DNA of 22,368 bases from Deltaproteobacteria bacterium (GTDB taxonomy: Bacteria > Bdellovibrionota > UBA1018 > UBA923). Below, piece after piece: positions 6,282-14,132 of the stretch (the first letter of the stretch is position 1; every line of letters begins with the position of its first letter). Location: positions 1 through 22,368 of the forward strand of contig JACQAW010000098.1 of assembly GCA_016194725.1 (NCBI GenBank), written 5' to 3'. Under the pieces are notes generated by a model. It had not been told where the DNA came from and did not search any database. It saw only the letters and a program-made list of their open reading frames with translations. The position numbers and the translations under genes are program-made.

Positions 6282-7262
6282 GTGCAAATTCTAGAGGACT
6301 CATTCGGTCGTAGATTCTCGTATCTACGGCTTTCGATCACGGATGCCTGCAACTTCAGCTGCCAGTACTGTCTTCCGAACGGGTACTGTCGCACGGGTGC
6401 GCCCGCGCCACTTACGCCCAATGAGACATCGAACCTCGTCGCGGCTTTCGCCGAGCTGGGAACCTGGAAAGTGCGTCTGACGGGTGGTGAACCGACGTTG
6501 CGTCGCGACCTGCTTGAAATCGTGGATCGCGTCGTCACGACACCCGGCGTGCGCCGGGTCGCGCTTTCGACCAACGGCTACCGCCTGCGCGAGCTTGCGC
6601 GCCCATTGTTTGACGCGGGAGTGCGCGGGCTCAATACAAGTGTTGATTCGCTGGATCGCGCGAAGTTCTTCGAAATCACAGGTGTCGACAAGCTGCCCGA
6701 TGTTCTTGAAGGGATAGATGCCGCCTTCGACGTCGGGTTCGAACACGTCAAAGTGAACGCCGTGCTGCTCGCAGGCCTTAATGACACCGAGCTCGATCGC
6801 TTCTCGGATTGGGTGCGGACGCGCCCGATCACTGTGCGGTTTATTGAGCTCATGCCGACAGCCTCCAACCAGGACCTCTTCAAGCGCCGGCATGCGCGCG
6901 CCGACGCGATTCGCGCCAGGCTTCTGACGCAAGGTTGGGCGCCGCGGATGCGAAGCGAGGGCGATGGGCCAGCCGAGGAGTTTACCCATCCGGAATACGT
7001 TGGGCGAATCGGCATTATTGCGCCTTACTCGAAAGAGTTCTGCAAGACCTGCAACCGCCTTCGCGTCACCAGCCAGGGAGCACTTCGCCTGTGTCTCTTC
7101 GCCAAGGGCGAGGTCACGCTTCGCGATCTTTTGCGCGAGCCTTTGCAACGCGAGGAGCTGAAAGCCCGCCTCATCGAACTGCTCGCGACCAAAGAGGTCT
7201 CGCACTACCTGCCAGAGGGAAAATATGGAAACACGGGAACATTCTCAGCCATTGGCGGGTGA
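6282..7262 (+). CDS. moaA: GTP 3',8-cyclase (MoaA)
   Basis: 326 residues, normal length. Radical-SAM enzyme that converts GTP to 3',8-cyclo-GTP, the first step of molybdenum cofactor synthesis, in the cytoplasm. It begins ILEDSFGRRFSYLRLSITDA; the SAM-binding cluster motif is C23-x3-C27-x2-C30; VRLTGGEPTLRRD is the SAM-contact loop; the C-terminal substrate cluster is C254-x2-C257-x13-C271 in CKTCNRLRVTSQGALRLC; and the chain ends in the essential Gly-Gly (SAIGG). It is the first gene of the Moco operon and overlaps moaCB by 38 bases. All key residues are present. Confidence 0.96.
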   Translation: MQILEDSFGRRFSYLRLSITDACNFSCQYCLPNGYCRTGAPAPLTPNETSNLVAAFAELGTWKVRLTGGEPTLRRDLLEIVDRVVTTPGVRRVALSTNGYRLRELARPLFDAGVRGLNTSVDSLDRAKFFEITGVDKLPDVLEGIDAAFDVGFEHVKVNAVLLAGLNDTELDRFSDWVRTRPITVRFIELMPTASNQDLFKRRHARADAIRARLLTQGWAPRMRSEGDGPAEEFTHPEYVGRIGIIAPYSKEFCKTCNRLRVTSQGALRLCLFAKGEVTLRDLLREPLQREELKARLIELLATKEVSHYLPEGKYGNTGTFSAIGG

Positions 7263-8226
7263 GTCCGCTTTTCACATGATCGACGTGGGCGGAAAGCCCG
7301 ACACGCATCGACGCGCCGTCGCGCAAGGCGAGATCATTCTCGCGAGCGACGCTTTCGAGGCCATCGATCGGCGAAACAACCTGAAAGGTGACGTGCTTGC
7401 CGCCGCCGAAATGGCGGGCATCATGACCGCCAAACGCACCTCCGAGCTCATCCCACTGTGCCATCCGTTGCCGCTCGAGAGCGTGCGTCTTTCGTTCACG
7501 CTCGATCCCGAACGCTCGAGCGTTATGGTATTTTGCGAAGCCCGCACCACTGGGAAGACAGGGGTCGAAATGGAAGCCCTGGCAGGTGTCAACGGCGCCC
7601 TGCTTTCGATTTATGATCTTTCGAAGGCCGTCAATCCTGCGATCGATATCACCAACGTGCGTCTCTGCACCAAGGAGGGCGGCAAAAGCGGCTTCTGGGC
7701 GCATCCTGCGCAACGCGAGGCGTTTCAGCGAGAGCGCACGACGCTTGAAAACCGCCGCATCGCGATCGTGACCGTAAGCGATCGCTGCTCGCGAGGCGAA
7801 ATGAGCGATAGCTCAGGCCCCGCGCTGGCTGATGTCATCGCAAGCCGGGGAGGCAAGGTCGTAGGGACAAGCGTCGTGGCCGACGAACGTGCTCTCATTC
7901 AGCGGGAGGTGCTCCGGGCCGCACATGAGCTCGAGGCTGCGCTCGTTTTGACGACGGGTGGAACCGGCCTTGGCGCCCGTGATGTCACCCCTGAGGCTCT
8001 CGAGGAAATTTATGAGCGCCCCATTCCGGGCATTGGCCAGTGCCTGCGCCTTTCGGGTTCGAGGCATACGCCGTTGGCTTGGCTCTCGCGGGGCGAGGCC
8101 GGTCTCGTGGGAAGCACGCTCGTCATACCGCTGCCGGGCAGCCGCAGAGGAGCCCTCGAGGGAATCGAGGCTCTGGAGCCGATTCTTGTGCACGCCCTCG
8201 ACATCATCGAAGGAGGCGCGCATTGA
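7225..8226 (+). CDS. MoaC-MogA/MoaB fusion: cPMP synthase and molybdopterin adenylyltransferase
   Basis: 333 residues in two domains. Residues 1-165 are MoaC, which turns 3',8-cyclo-GTP into cyclic pyranopterin monophosphate: MIDVGGKPDTHRRAVA, K54GDVLAAAEMAGIMTAK, LCH80PLPL, GVEMEALAGVNGALLSIYD131LSK134AV, matching the catalytic Lys51, His77, Asp128 and Lys131 of E. coli. Residues ~177-333 are a MogA/MoaB-type adenylyltransferase that adenylylates molybdopterin before Mo insertion: IAIVTVSDRCSRGEMSDSSG, LTTGGTGLGARDVTPEAL and LPGSRRGALEGI. The two activities act at separate steps of the pathway, so the fusion is for co-expression rather than channelling. The ATG at 7225 has AGAGGGA upstream. 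Confidence 0.94.
   Translation: METREHSQPLAGESAFHMIDVGGKPDTHRRAVAQGEIILASDAFEAIDRRNNLKGDVLAAAEMAGIMTAKRTSELIPLCHPLPLESVRLSFTLDPERSSVMVFCEARTTGKTGVEMEALAGVNGALLSIYDLSKAVNPAIDITNVRLCTKEGGKSGFWAHPAQREAFQRERTTLENRRIAIVTVSDRCSRGEMSDSSGPALADVIASRGGKVVGTSVVADERALIQREVLRAAHELEAALVLTTGGTGLGARDVTPEALEEIYERPIPGIGQCLRLSGSRHTPLAWLSRGEAGLVGSTLVIPLPGSRRGALEGIEALEPILVHALDIIEGGAH
8211..8216 (+). promoter_or_regulatory. Strong ribosome binding site for a TTG start
   Basis: AGGAGG lies six bases before TTG 8223, inside the end of the moaC-mogA gene. It fixes the transporter start at TTG, which overlaps the upstream stop as TTGA; the earlier in-frame start at 8040 would add a basic stretch that is only the fusion gene read in another frame. 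Confidence 0.75.
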
Positions 8227-9332
8227 AATCCTTTCTTTCGGACTTCACCGGCGCCTTCGCCGATGGGGCCATTCTCTTTCCGCTGCTCGCAGCCCTTTCT
8301 CTTAAAGGGGGCTTTTCCGCTACGGCGCTTCTGTTTACGGCCGGGCTCGCCTATCTGGCTGCGGGAATCTGGTTCCGTGTACCTATGGCGATTCAGCCAC
8401 TGAAGTCTATCGCCATCGCGGCGATCTCCATTGGTGCGGGCTTGGGTGAAATCCGAGCCAGCGGCGCGCTCCTGGGCTTAGTCTGTCTTGGTCTCACTTG
8501 TTTTGACGTGAATCGACTGGGGCAGCGCGTGCCTCGTTCGCTTATCCACGGTTTGCAAGCGGCATTGGGCGTGCTTCTAATCCTCCAAGGGGCGAAGTTC
8601 GATTCAAGCTTTCTTGCGTTACTCCTTGTCGCGATCATGGTCGGTCTCCCGGCGCTTGTGAGGTTTCCAGTGCTTGGAGTAGTTGCAACGCTAGGGCTTG
8701 CCTGGACCGTTGTGAACGGGGCGCTTCATCCGCAGCTCGCTCAGCCGACAACGGCGCTTCCGCACCACGAAGCGTTCCGGCCGGCCATCGTGGCGGCGCT
8801 CGTGTTTCCGCAGATCGCGTTGACGCTGGGGAACTCGGTCGTGGGCACCGAGGATGTCGCTCGTCGATACTTTGGAGAGAGAGCCTCGCGCGTGACGATC
8901 CGCGCTCTTCTGACCTCGATCGGACTTGGAAATCTGGTGTCGGCGGCAATCGGCGGTCTTCCGTATTGTCATGGCTCGGGTGGGGTGACCGCGCACGTGC
9001 GCGGCGGGGCCAGGCATTGGCGCGCCAACGCGATCATCGGCGGCTTTCTGCTTGCGCTTGCTGCCGCGCAGGCGCTTGGCGGGCATGTGCGTCTTGAGTT
9101 TCCCGCGATGCTGATCGCCGCGCTTTTGGCGTCGACTGGGGTTTTTCACATCGGCCTGGCAAAGCCGACCTGGGACTCTTTGCCGGGAAAGCTTGAGCTT
9201 GCCGTCATGGCGCTGACCGCGGCCTTCACGCGAAACATGCTTTTAGTGCTTGCTGTCGGAGTTGCCTACGAGATGCTCCAGGTAGCTCTTTTCCGATCGC
9301 GACTCAAAACGAAAGCGGAGGCTCTGTCATGA
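8223..9332 (+). CDS. MOT1-type molybdate transporter
   Basis: 369 residues with about ten hydrophobic segments and no STAS domain. Signature regions of the MOT1 family (Pfam MFS_MOT1, relatives of SulP sulfate carriers) are FADGAILFPLLAALSLKGGF, RVPMAIQPLKSIAIAAIS and GLPYCHGSGGVTAHVRGGAR. MOT1 proteins import molybdate with high affinity in plants and algae; bacterial members are mostly known by sequence. Its place in the middle of the Moco operon, with 4-base overlaps to the genes on either side, supports molybdate as substrate and makes it the operon's alternative to ModABC, which is not seen here. Sulfate or tungstate transport cannot be excluded. Confidence 0.85.
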   Translation: MKSFLSDFTGAFADGAILFPLLAALSLKGGFSATALLFTAGLAYLAAGIWFRVPMAIQPLKSIAIAAISIGAGLGEIRASGALLGLVCLGLTCFDVNRLGQRVPRSLIHGLQAALGVLLILQGAKFDSSFLALLLVAIMVGLPALVRFPVLGVVATLGLAWTVVNGALHPQLAQPTTALPHHEAFRPAIVAALVFPQIALTLGNSVVGTEDVARRYFGERASRVTIRALLTSIGLGNLVSAAIGGLPYCHGSGGVTAHVRGGARHWRANAIIGGFLLALAAAQALGGHVRLEFPAMLIAALLASTGVFHIGLAKPTWDSLPGKLELAVMALTAAFTRNMLLVLAVGVAYEMLQVALFRSRLKTKAEALS

Positions 9333-10606
9333 TTACCTATTCCGAGGCGCTTGCCATACTCACGGCGTCGGCCCGGGATCGAAGGCTACCCGTGGAATGG
9401 GTTCCTCTCGACCAGACACTCGGCCGCGTCGTTGGACAAGAGGTGCGCGGCGCGGAGGCGATTCCCGGCTTCGACAACTCTGCGATGGACGGCTTCGCGG
9501 TTTCGAGCGAGGCGACGCAAATGGCGTCAGCAGAGCACCCGGTACGTCTGCGCGTGCTGGGCACGATCATGGCTGGCGACCGGATTACCGAGCGCCCCGG
9601 CACGCGTCGCGAGAACTGTTTTGAAATCATGACCGGAGCCCCGATGCCTGAAGGTGGGCGTGCTGGCGCTCTCAATGCCGTGGTCAAGATTGAGGATGTA
9701 GTAGTACATCGCGCATCGGACGGACGCCCAGAAAGCATTGAGCTCAAGCGCGCGTTGAAACCCTTCGAGAATGTTCGAGAGCGCGGAGAGGACTTTGCCG
9801 AGGGGCAGACGATCTTTCGGCCAGGGACGCAGCTTGCACCAGAGCACCTCATGGCAGCGGCAAGCCTTGGTCTCGCAAAGCTTCCCGTGATTCGGCGGCC
9901 TCGTTTGGCTTTCCTTTCGACGGGCGACGAGCTCGTGCCTTATACGACGCGTGAGCTTGAGCCCGGACAAATCCGCAACTCCACGGCGCCTTACCTCGTT
10001 GCTGCCGGACCGAGATTCGGTGCGGAGTGCCGCACGTACGGTGTCGTGGGAGACAGCCCTGAAGACTTTCTGAAACGCCTGCACGCCATGACCGACGACG
10101 GCGCGGACGTCATCGTCACGACAGGGGCCGTCTCGATGGGCAAGTGCGACTTCATCAAAGAAGCGCTCGAGCACGCGGGCGCGCTCATTCGCTACCACAA
10201 GGTCGCGATACGTCCGGGCAAGCCAGGGCTTTTCGCGGAGCTGCCGTCGCCTGGGCGCCCAGTCGTATTTGGCGTTCCTGGCAACCCGATCTCAACCGTG
10301 GTGGGCCTCAGATTTTTTATCTCGCCGTATTTGCGAATGCTGGCCGGGCAGCCAGCAGAGCTTCCACTTCGCGCGCGGCTTGCGGCACCCGCGCCGAAAC
10401 CCGAAGGGCTGCGGTGTTTTTTCAAAGCGCGCCTGGAGTGTGGACCCGAGGCAAGCAAGGTGACCGCACTGCACGGGCAGCCTTCCTTCATGGTGAGCTC
10501 GCTTCTGGAGGCCAATGCCTGGGTGGTGTTTCCCGAGGCGGGGCGCGAGGCAGTAGAAGGAACCGAGGTCGATGTCTATCCCATCTTTCCTACGGAGGAT
10601 CGATGA
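9329..10606 (+). CDS. moeA: Molybdopterin molybdenumtransferase (MoeA)
   Basis: 425 residues, typical length. It inserts molybdenum into adenylylated molybdopterin, forming Moco in the cytoplasm. Visible motifs: IPGFDNSAMDGFAV (active-site loop, residues 46-58), FEIMTGAPMPEG, RVRGEDF-like NVRERGEDFAEG, FLSTGDELV, IRNSTAPYLVA, TTGAVSMGKCDFI and VVFGVPGNPISTVV, ending in the small C-terminal MoeA domain. The ATG overlaps the transporter stop (ATGA) and its own stop overlaps moaD (ATGA), so translation of the three is coupled. Nothing unusual. Confidence 0.96.
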   Translation: MITYSEALAILTASARDRRLPVEWVPLDQTLGRVVGQEVRGAEAIPGFDNSAMDGFAVSSEATQMASAEHPVRLRVLGTIMAGDRITERPGTRRENCFEIMTGAPMPEGGRAGALNAVVKIEDVVVHRASDGRPESIELKRALKPFENVRERGEDFAEGQTIFRPGTQLAPEHLMAAASLGLAKLPVIRRPRLAFLSTGDELVPYTTRELEPGQIRNSTAPYLVAAGPRFGAECRTYGVVGDSPEDFLKRLHAMTDDGADVIVTTGAVSMGKCDFIKEALEHAGALIRYHKVAIRPGKPGLFAELPSPGRPVVFGVPGNPISTVVGLRFFISPYLRMLAGQPAELPLRARLAAPAPKPEGLRCFFKARLECGPEASKVTALHGQPSFMVSSLLEANAWVVFPEAGREAVEGTEVDVYPIFPTEDR

Positions 10607-10845
10607 AAATCAAGGTGCGGCTTTTTGGTGCATTCCGTAACTACGGCAATGGCTCGTTGCTCGAAGTGGAGCTCGACCCCGGGGCTACGGTCGCAGCTCT
10701 TCGAGAAGCCCTCCGCGTCCACGTAAAAGAACCTCGGTTACTATCGGACTCAGCCTTTGCCGACGAGACAGCTGTGCTGATCGACGCCCAGGTGTTGCGC
10801 GACGGCACGACGGTCGCAGTACTGCCCCCGGTGTGCGGAGGTTGA
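10603..10845 (+). CDS. moaD: Molybdopterin synthase small subunit (MoaD)
   Basis: 80 residues with the ubiquitin-like pattern MKIKVRLFGAFRNYGN, a GATVAALREAL helix, ETAVLIDAQVLRDGTTVAVLPP and the C-terminal Gly-Gly (PVCGG). The terminal glycine is adenylylated and thiocarboxylated by MoeB plus a sulfurtransferase, and donates sulfur to cPMP within the MoaD2-MoaE2 complex. It overlaps moeA by four bases and is followed two bases later by moaE. Confidence 0.95.
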   Translation: MKIKVRLFGAFRNYGNGSLLEVELDPGATVAALREALRVHVKEPRLLSDSAFADETAVLIDAQVLRDGTTVAVLPPVCGG

Positions 10846-10847
10846 AA

Positions 10848-11288
10848 ATGATCGTGATAGAAGTGAGTGCCAAGCCTATCGACCTCACGGAGCTTGCCCT
10901 AGCGTCAAGCGATACCGCGCACGGAGCAACGGTGCTTTTCGTGGGCGCAGTTCGTGAGACGAATTTCGGCCGGAGTGTCAGGGCGGTGGCTTACGATGCT
11001 TTTGAGCCTCTAGCGGAAAAGGTCTTGCGCAAAATCTGCGTGGAAGCGCAGTCCAAATGGGGCGCCTCTCTTCGATTCTTTGTCTTCCATCGTACGGGCG
11101 AGGTCACGGTCGGCGAGGCGAGTGTCGCGATCCTCGCTACGGCTACGCATCGAGACGAAGCCTACCAGGCCTCGCGTTACATCATCGAGCAGCTTAAGAT
11201 CAGAGCCCCGATCTGGAAGAAAGAAATCTATGTCGACGGCGAAAGTGAATGGCTGAAGGGACATGCGCTTTGTGGGCACGCTGGCTAA
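10848..11288 (+). CDS. moaE: Molybdopterin synthase catalytic subunit (MoaE)
   Basis: 146 residues. It converts cPMP to molybdopterin using thiocarboxylated MoaD. Motifs: GATVLFVGAVRETNFGRSV, LAYDAFEP-like VAYDAFEPLAEK, FFVFHRTGEVTVGEASV and the active-site segment IIEQLKIRAPIWKKEIY with the conserved lysines. The ATG at 10848 follows GGAGG by six bases; a GTG at 10833 in the same frame lies inside moaD and is not needed. The 3' end overlaps mobA by 26 bases. Confidence 0.95.
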   Translation: MIVIEVSAKPIDLTELALASSDTAHGATVLFVGAVRETNFGRSVRAVAYDAFEPLAEKVLRKICVEAQSKWGASLRFFVFHRTGEVTVGEASVAILATATHRDEAYQASRYIIEQLKIRAPIWKKEIYVDGESEWLKGHALCGHAG

Positions 11289-11880
11289 TGCGAGACTAAA
11301 AGTTGCTGTCGTGATCCTTTGCGGCGGGCGCTCGAGCCGGATGGGCCGCGACAAGGCCACAGTGGAGCTTGGCGGTCGCAGGCTTCTCGACTTGATGAAG
11401 GATCTCGCCGAGCGAGTAGGAGACGCGGTCATCTTAAGTGGATCCGGAGCTGATTACGACGGACTCCACGATGATGAGCCAGGACTGGGTCCCCTTGGAG
11501 GACTCAAGACCGCGGTCCGCGCGCTGCAACGCGCTCAACCGGAATGCACTCACTTCCTTGTGCTTCCGATCGATATGCCGTTCCTCAAAGCCGCTACGCT
11601 CGGAAACCTCATTGCACGGGGTGCCCAGGCCCGCGCGGCCTGTTTCACGGAAAGCGAGCTTCCGCTCTTGATTCAGAACAATGAGGGCGTGGCAGAGACC
11701 CTGGACGAGCTTTTGCGCTCGGAAGAGGCACGTGGGCGCTCCGTCGGAGCCTTCATTCGCGCTGTTGGCGGTGTTCGTCTTGCGCCGCCAGAGGTCTCTG
11801 GCACGTTCGAATTTCGGAACCTGAATACGCCGCGAGAGCTGGAGGAGGCTCGGAATGAATGTGAGAATGTCGGCCGATAA
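11263..11880 (+). CDS. mobA: Molybdenum cofactor guanylyltransferase (MobA)
   Basis: 205 residues. It adds GMP to Moco to make MGD, needed by DMSO-reductase-type enzymes such as the NasA-like protein across the divergent promoter. The nucleotide-binding loop LCGGRSSRMGRDKA (19-32) is the family's LxGGxSxRMGxDK motif; GPLGGL (GTP-binding) and VLPIDMPFL (metal-binding Asp) follow, and the chain ends FRNLNTPRELEEA, the usual MobA C-terminal NTPEEL motif. It overlaps moaE upstream and the DUF7009-like gene downstream by 26 bases each. The Shine-Dalgarno spacing is short, so the exact start could be a few codons later. Confidence 0.92.
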   Translation: MRFVGTLANARLKVAVVILCGGRSSRMGRDKATVELGGRRLLDLMKDLAERVGDAVILSGSGADYDGLHDDEPGLGPLGGLKTAVRALQRAQPECTHFLVLPIDMPFLKAATLGNLIARGAQARAACFTESELPLLIQNNEGVAETLDELLRSEEARGRSVGAFIRAVGGVRLAPPEVSGTFEFRNLNTPRELEEARNECENVGR

Positions 11881-12196
11881 GATCCGATTCCGTATTTCCA
11901 CGACGGAACTTGATCGACTCAGAGCGGGAAAGGCGCTTCTGGAGCAGATTCGAATCTCCGCGGGACAGGATTTAGAACTGAAACTCAATCCGGCTTTAGA
12001 ACTGGATGACGAGAGCGTCAAAATGCACATCGAGTTTTCTGGCTCGCGGCTCATTCTTCATACGGCACCCGGCGCCCTTGAATGGCTCGCCTCTCAGCCA
12101 CCGTCAAAAGCGCTGCGGCTTCGCGAAAACCATATCGAGCTCGAGGTCGATCTCTTTAGCCAAAAGCTACGCTCGACTCGTGCGACCAGCGCGTGA
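11855..12196 (+). CDS. DUF7009-like protein, last gene of the Moco operon
   Basis: 113 residues, soluble, no signal peptide. The pattern IRFRISTTELDRLRAGKALLEQIRIS, then two further beta-rich blocks (VKMHIEFSGSRLILHTAPGA and LRENHIELEVDLF) resembles the small DUF7009-type proteins as I remember them; the match is by eye and no function is known. GGAGG six bases before the ATG gives a strong start. Its start lies inside mobA, so it is translated with the Moco genes. Its 3' end overlaps the convergent moeB-rhodanese gene by 41 bases. A role in handling molybdopterin or in oxidoreductase maturation is conceivable from position only. Confidence 0.7.
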   Translation: MNVRMSADKIRFRISTTELDRLRAGKALLEQIRISAGQDLELKLNPALELDDESVKMHIEFSGSRLILHTAPGALEWLASQPPSKALRLRENHIELEVDLFSQKLRSTRATSA

Positions 12197-13187
12197 AGCC
12201 ACCCAAGAGCTCCCGCACATCGCGAAAGCCCTGCTGTTCGAGGAGTTCGACGGCGCGCCATGTTTGCGCGCCATACTGACAGTAAACGACGCACGGACGC
12301 GAGCGTTCCAGTGGGGGTGTCTTGCCACGCTCGAGCGCCTCGAGCGGCCATGAAAGCGCACCTGGAACATGGGCCTTACGCCATTCGTCCGCAGGACGGA
12401 CATCCACGATCATAACGCCAGGCTCGAGCCGTGAAACGGCCCGTAACCCTTTCGAGCCGTGAGCACATTGTGAGTTCGGTTGAATCTCCCAGACGAATGT
12501 CTCGAAAGTCGCGCCATCCACCACCAACATTCGTCCGAGCAGAGGGCGAAAGACTCCATCGGTTTTAAAACAGAGTTTCTGCGCTTCGAGAGCTTGCGCC
12601 GCCCCGATCACGCCGGCGAGCGCTCCCAGCACGCCGTTCTCCCCACAATGACCGACGGGCGCTGAAGGTGGCTCAGGATAGACACAACGATAGCAGGGGC
12701 CGCGCCCAACGCAGAAGACGCTAACTCTGCCTTCGTGGCCCGAAATCGAGCCCCAGACTACGGGAAGCCCGAGCGCGGCAGCGGCGTCATTGACCAGGTA
12801 TTTCGTCGCGAAATTATCCGAGCCGTCGACGATGACGTCATAACCCCTAAACACCTCCTGAGCGTTTTCGGGTTCGAGCCAGTGGTCATGCGTCACGATC
12901 TTGACTTGGGGATTGAGCAGCCGAAGCTTTGCGGCCGCCGCCTGAGTTTTGGGACGACCGAGGTCATTAGAATCGTAGAGCACCTGGCGCGGTAAATTCG
13001 ATTCCATGACTACGTCGCCATCGATCAGCCCAACAGTACCTATACCGGCGGCGGTGAGATAAAGCGCAGCCGGAGAGCCGAGCCCGCCAGCGCCAACGCA
13101 GAGAACTCGTGCAGACGCCAAGCGCTCCTGCCCATCGACGCCTACTCCGGGCAAGGTCACTTGTCTTGCGTAGCGGCCGCTATTCAT
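12156..13187 (-). CDS. moeB: MoeB-type adenylyltransferase fused to rhodanese (MOCS3-like)
   Basis: 343 residues. The N-terminal E1-like domain adenylylates the MoaD C-terminus: GAGGLGSPAALYL (ATP loop, ~33-45), the Arg finger region ESNLPRQVLY, IVDGSDNFATKYLVND and C165YRC168 (zinc pair). The C-terminal rhodanese domain (from ~255: VMIVDVRPADEW) carries the persulfide cysteine C303 in VVYCQYGAQTWRAVE and would supply sulfur. The second zinc pair, normally CxxC, reads C241-A-H-G, so one Cys is missing; the His may substitute. ATG 13187 is used, with GAGG close upstream; TTG 13196 is also possible. Convergent with the Moco operon it completes. It could also serve ThiS or other sulfur carriers. 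Confidence 0.9.
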   Translation of the reverse strand: MNSGRYARQVTLPGVGVDGQERLASARVLCVGAGGLGSPAALYLTAAGIGTVGLIDGDVVMESNLPRQVLYDSNDLGRPKTQAAAAKLRLLNPQVKIVTHDHWLEPENAQEVFRGYDVIVDGSDNFATKYLVNDAAAALGLPVVWGSISGHEGRVSVFCVGRGPCYRCVYPEPPSAPVGHCGENGVLGALAGVIGAAQALEAQKLCFKTDGVFRPLLGRMLVVDGATFETFVWEIQPNSQCAHGSKGLRAVSRLEPGVMIVDVRPADEWRKAHVPGALSWPLEALERGKTPPLERSRPCVVYCQYGAQTWRAVELLEQQGFRDVRELLGGFTRWSHESSVAFG

Positions 13188-13289
13188 GCGCCTCAAGTTA
13201 GCGCCAAATCAGGCCGAGGCAAGACAAGCTGCATTCAAACGGCCAGGGCCGAGCCATCGACATTTCGCTGCGCGGGCCGTCCTGGCTCC

Positions 13290-13434
13290 CGAGATGTCGC
13301 GAGATTTCCCGAGTACCATTCTGAGGCATTCGACGAACTTTCCTTGCGGCTCTAAAAATCCTTTCCTACAATAGGAAAAAGCTGGTCCCAAGTAGGCGAA
13401 AACGTTGAAAGTGAGTCAGGATCGCCACCTCAAA
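13290..13434 (+). repeat. Cassette-end repeat R3 (diverged copy)
   Basis: Aligns with R1 and R2 throughout: a CGAG/TTTCCCGAG region, CATTCTGAGGCATTCGACGAACT, CCTTGCGG, a hairpin TTTCCTA-CAA-TAGGAAA, GCTGGTCCCAAGTAGGCGAAAACGTTG in place of GTTGGCTCCAAGTAGCCGAAATCGTTA, and the terminal GGATCGCCACCTCAA. The CTACAATAG core is unchanged while the stem bases differ in a compensated way from R2 (TTTTGTCTA-CAA-TAGACAAAA). It marks the left edge of the MNT-HEPN cassette, just beyond the moeB start. The rest of 13188-13523 holds an AT-rich leader with the promoter elements described separately. Confidence 0.6.
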
Positions 13435-13454
13435 ACTCAATAATTTCAGCCAAT

Positions 13455-13507
13455 TATAATGCGTATTCCTTAGCGATACGATCGAATTGTAAAACAATAC
13501 GATCGTA
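13455..13507 (+). promoter_or_regulatory. Promoter/operator region of the MNT-HEPN operon
   Basis: A perfect TATAAT lies at 13455-13460 without a convincing -35. Just downstream is a long dyad: TACGATCGAATTGT (13477-13490), AAA, ACAATACGATCGTA (13494-13507), 14 bases per arm with one mismatch. An alternative promoter inside the dyad is TTGTAA (13487-13492), 17 bases, TAATAA (13510-13515). The dyad ends 16 bases before the ATG, so a dimeric repressor bound here would block either promoter; the wHTH domain of the first gene product is the obvious candidate. No Shine-Dalgarno sequence precedes the start. Confidence 0.5.
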
Positions 13508-13523
13508 TGTAATAATAATACAC

Positions 13524-14132
13524 ATGGATTCGCTCGAAGGATTGCTCGGTTCCAAAACCCGATCCGAGATATTTCGACTTTTGTTCGAAAGCAGCGACCG
13601 CGAGTTCTATTTGCGAGACCTGCAGCGCCGCTCTGGATTGAGCCTTCGACCAATACAAGAAGAGCTGGGCCACCTGACCGAGATAGGCCTTCTCAGAACT
13701 CGCCAGGATGGTAATCGGCTATACTTCAGAGCGAATACCGAGCATCCGTTCTTTCCAGAAATACGAAGCCTGGTCGAGAAGACATCGGGAGTTCAGGCGC
13801 TGCTCAGGTCAGCGCTTACTGGTCCGGAAGTCAAAGTTGCCTTCATTTTTGGATCGGTAGCCAAGGGTACGGCGCAACCAGGAAGCGATCTCGATCTATT
13901 CGTGATCGGCGACCTCGGGTTAAGAAAACTTACCAAGCTCCTGAGCGGGCTCACGGACCGAGTCGGTAAAGAAATTAATCCGCACGTGATGAATGGCGAG
14001 GAATTTCGAAAAAGATTTCAGAAAAAAGATCACTTCATCACGAGCGTCATGGCATCTGAAAAAACGTTCATGGTAGGAAACGAAGATGAGCTTAAGCGAT
14101 TGGGCAAAAAACGATTGGCTGAAGACGCATAA
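13524..14132 (+). CDS. wHTH-MNT nucleotidyltransferase (antitoxin-type)
   Basis: 202 residues. Residues ~1-85 form a winged helix (KTRSEIFRLLF, FYLRDLQRRSGLSLRPIQEELGHLTEIGLLRTRQ, wing NRLYFRA), as in ArsR/MarR-like regulators. Residues ~100-180 are a minimal nucleotidyltransferase: FIFGSVAKGTAQPGSDLDLFV, with the GS pair at 110-111 and the metal-binding D122 and D124. MNT proteins paired with HEPN partners act as antitoxins, in the studied MntA-HepT system by AMPylating a tyrosine of the HEPN toxin; the fused wHTH should additionally regulate the operon. It overlaps the HEPN gene by 47 bases. Classification is firm; AMPylation here is inferred. Confidence 0.85.
   Translation: MDSLEGLLGSKTRSEIFRLLFESSDREFYLRDLQRRSGLSLRPIQEELGHLTEIGLLRTRQDGNRLYFRANTEHPFFPEIRSLVEKTSGVQALLRSALTGPEVKVAFIFGSVAKGTAQPGSDLDLFVIGDLGLRKLTKLLSGLTDRVGKEINPHVMNGEEFRKRFQKKDHFITSVMASEKTFMVGNEDELKRLGKKRLAEDA

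Noticed and set aside
6324..7205. 293-codon minus-strand frame over moaA
   Set aside because: Antisense shadow of moaA, whose cluster cysteines and terminal Gly-Gly are intact.
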